Assembly: GCF_000392615.1 (NCBI RefSeq)
Contig: NZ_KB933398.1
Coordinates: 3,976,274-4,040,273 of the forward strand
Direction: 5' to 3'
Length of the DNA stretch: 64,000 bases
DNA from: Lysinibacillus sphaericus OT4b.31
GTDB lineage: Bacteria > Bacillota > Bacilli > Bacillales_A > Planococcaceae
Position numbers and translations under genes: made by a program. The notes under the pieces are model-generated. The model was not told the origin of the DNA and made no database searches. It saw nothing but the letters and a program-made list of their open reading frames with translations. Shown piece by piece: positions 63,712-64,000 of this stretch. The stretch's first letter is position 1; each line of letters starts with the position of its first letter.

Positions 63712-64000
63712 CTATATGAATTGAAGGTGTTTAAAGGCGGTTCCTTTGCTGGATTTTGTTTTCCAGGCGGTTTTTAGAAGTAATCGGGTGGTCGCTTGGA
63801 CTAAGTCTTTAAATGCCTTCTCTTTTTTTATGCTCATTTCATAAAGTTTAGGCAAAACCTTTGTAGCGATACTACGCATAGCGACCATCTCACTAATTTC
63901 TATTTGCTTCTCTTCCCAAATGAAATTTCTTAATTGATAGGCAATCAATTGACTAATTAAATAAACGAGAATGGTGCCATATATGTGACAGAGCCATCTT
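63712..64000 (-). mobile_element. IS4-like transposase gene, C-terminal part (partial)
   Basis: The minus-strand frame is open from the window edge to a stop at 63712. It encodes RWLCHIYGTILVYLISQLIA, then YQLRNFIWEEKQIEISEMVA and a Lys-rich end (TAWKTKSSKGTAFKH). The hydrophobic HIYGTILVYLISQLI helix and YQLRN are typical of the C terminus of IS4-family transposases. The catalytic DDE residues would be outside the window. No inverted repeat end could be recognised with confidence to the left of the gene. Whether the element is intact is unknown. Confidence 0.65.

Overview
The window looks like chromosome of a Lysinibacillus species (sphaericus/fusiformis group). It is AT-rich with strong Gram-positive ribosome-binding sites and Firmicutes-type loci: ctsR-mcsA-mcsB-clpC, a T-box leader, CotH and PrsA-like proteins. 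It also carries a LysM-M14 endopeptidase of the type known from Bacillus sphaericus. This assignment is from recognised protein families only; no database search was run.

Layout. 0-3.4 kb: heat-shock operon ctsR-mcsA-mcsB-clpC (minus strand, clpC cut by the window edge) with three CtsR heptads on its promoter. 3.4-15.5 kb: housekeeping and metabolic singletons: a DUF4870 protein, a methyltransferase, a CorA-type transporter, a HemAT-type aerotaxis receptor, an acyl-CoA thioesterase, two aldehyde dehydrogenases (one paired with DUF779), a pseudouridine synthase and a DUF985 cupin. 15.7-20.5 kb: a complete branched-chain amino acid ABC transporter, livJ-livH-livM-livG-livF. 21-22.7 kb: a T-box-controlled prolyl-tRNA synthetase of the short archaeal/eukaryotic type.

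23.6-30.2 kb: an envelope locus. A two-component system lies upstream of a PrsA-like foldase, a VTC-domain protein, a DUF4956 membrane protein and a CotH-family kinase. The promoter of the regulator gene and the promoter of the prsA-like operon share the same layout (TTGACAT-N5-TGACAY-N10-TATART), which suggests that one response regulator drives both. 30.3-30.7 kb: a Fur-box-preceded IsdG-type heme monooxygenase. 30.8-42.6 kb: two LysR regulators, a YeiH-type exporter, a CofE-like ligase, an M20 amidohydrolase with a YfcC-type carrier, and an operon of an acyl-CoA-dehydrogenase-like flavoprotein plus a polar amino acid ABC transporter. Together these resemble sulfur-compound and amino acid scavenging genes.

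42.8-52.5 kb: two chemotaxis receptors, GMP reductase, two VOC proteins, a PsiE protein and decayed genes. 54-58.8 kb: a REC-PP2C phosphatase, a CheR-type methyltransferase and a CHASE3 hybrid kinase, the three parts of the Bacillus cereus RsbY-RsbM-RsbK stress module, here without sigB in view. A 121-bp tandem repeat that folds into two hairpins lies directly upstream of the kinase. 59-64 kb: the ENP1-like endopeptidase, gene remnants, a PadR-HAAS-membrane protein operon whose last product is built of four exact-period 51-residue repeats, a MarR regulator and the end of a transposase gene.
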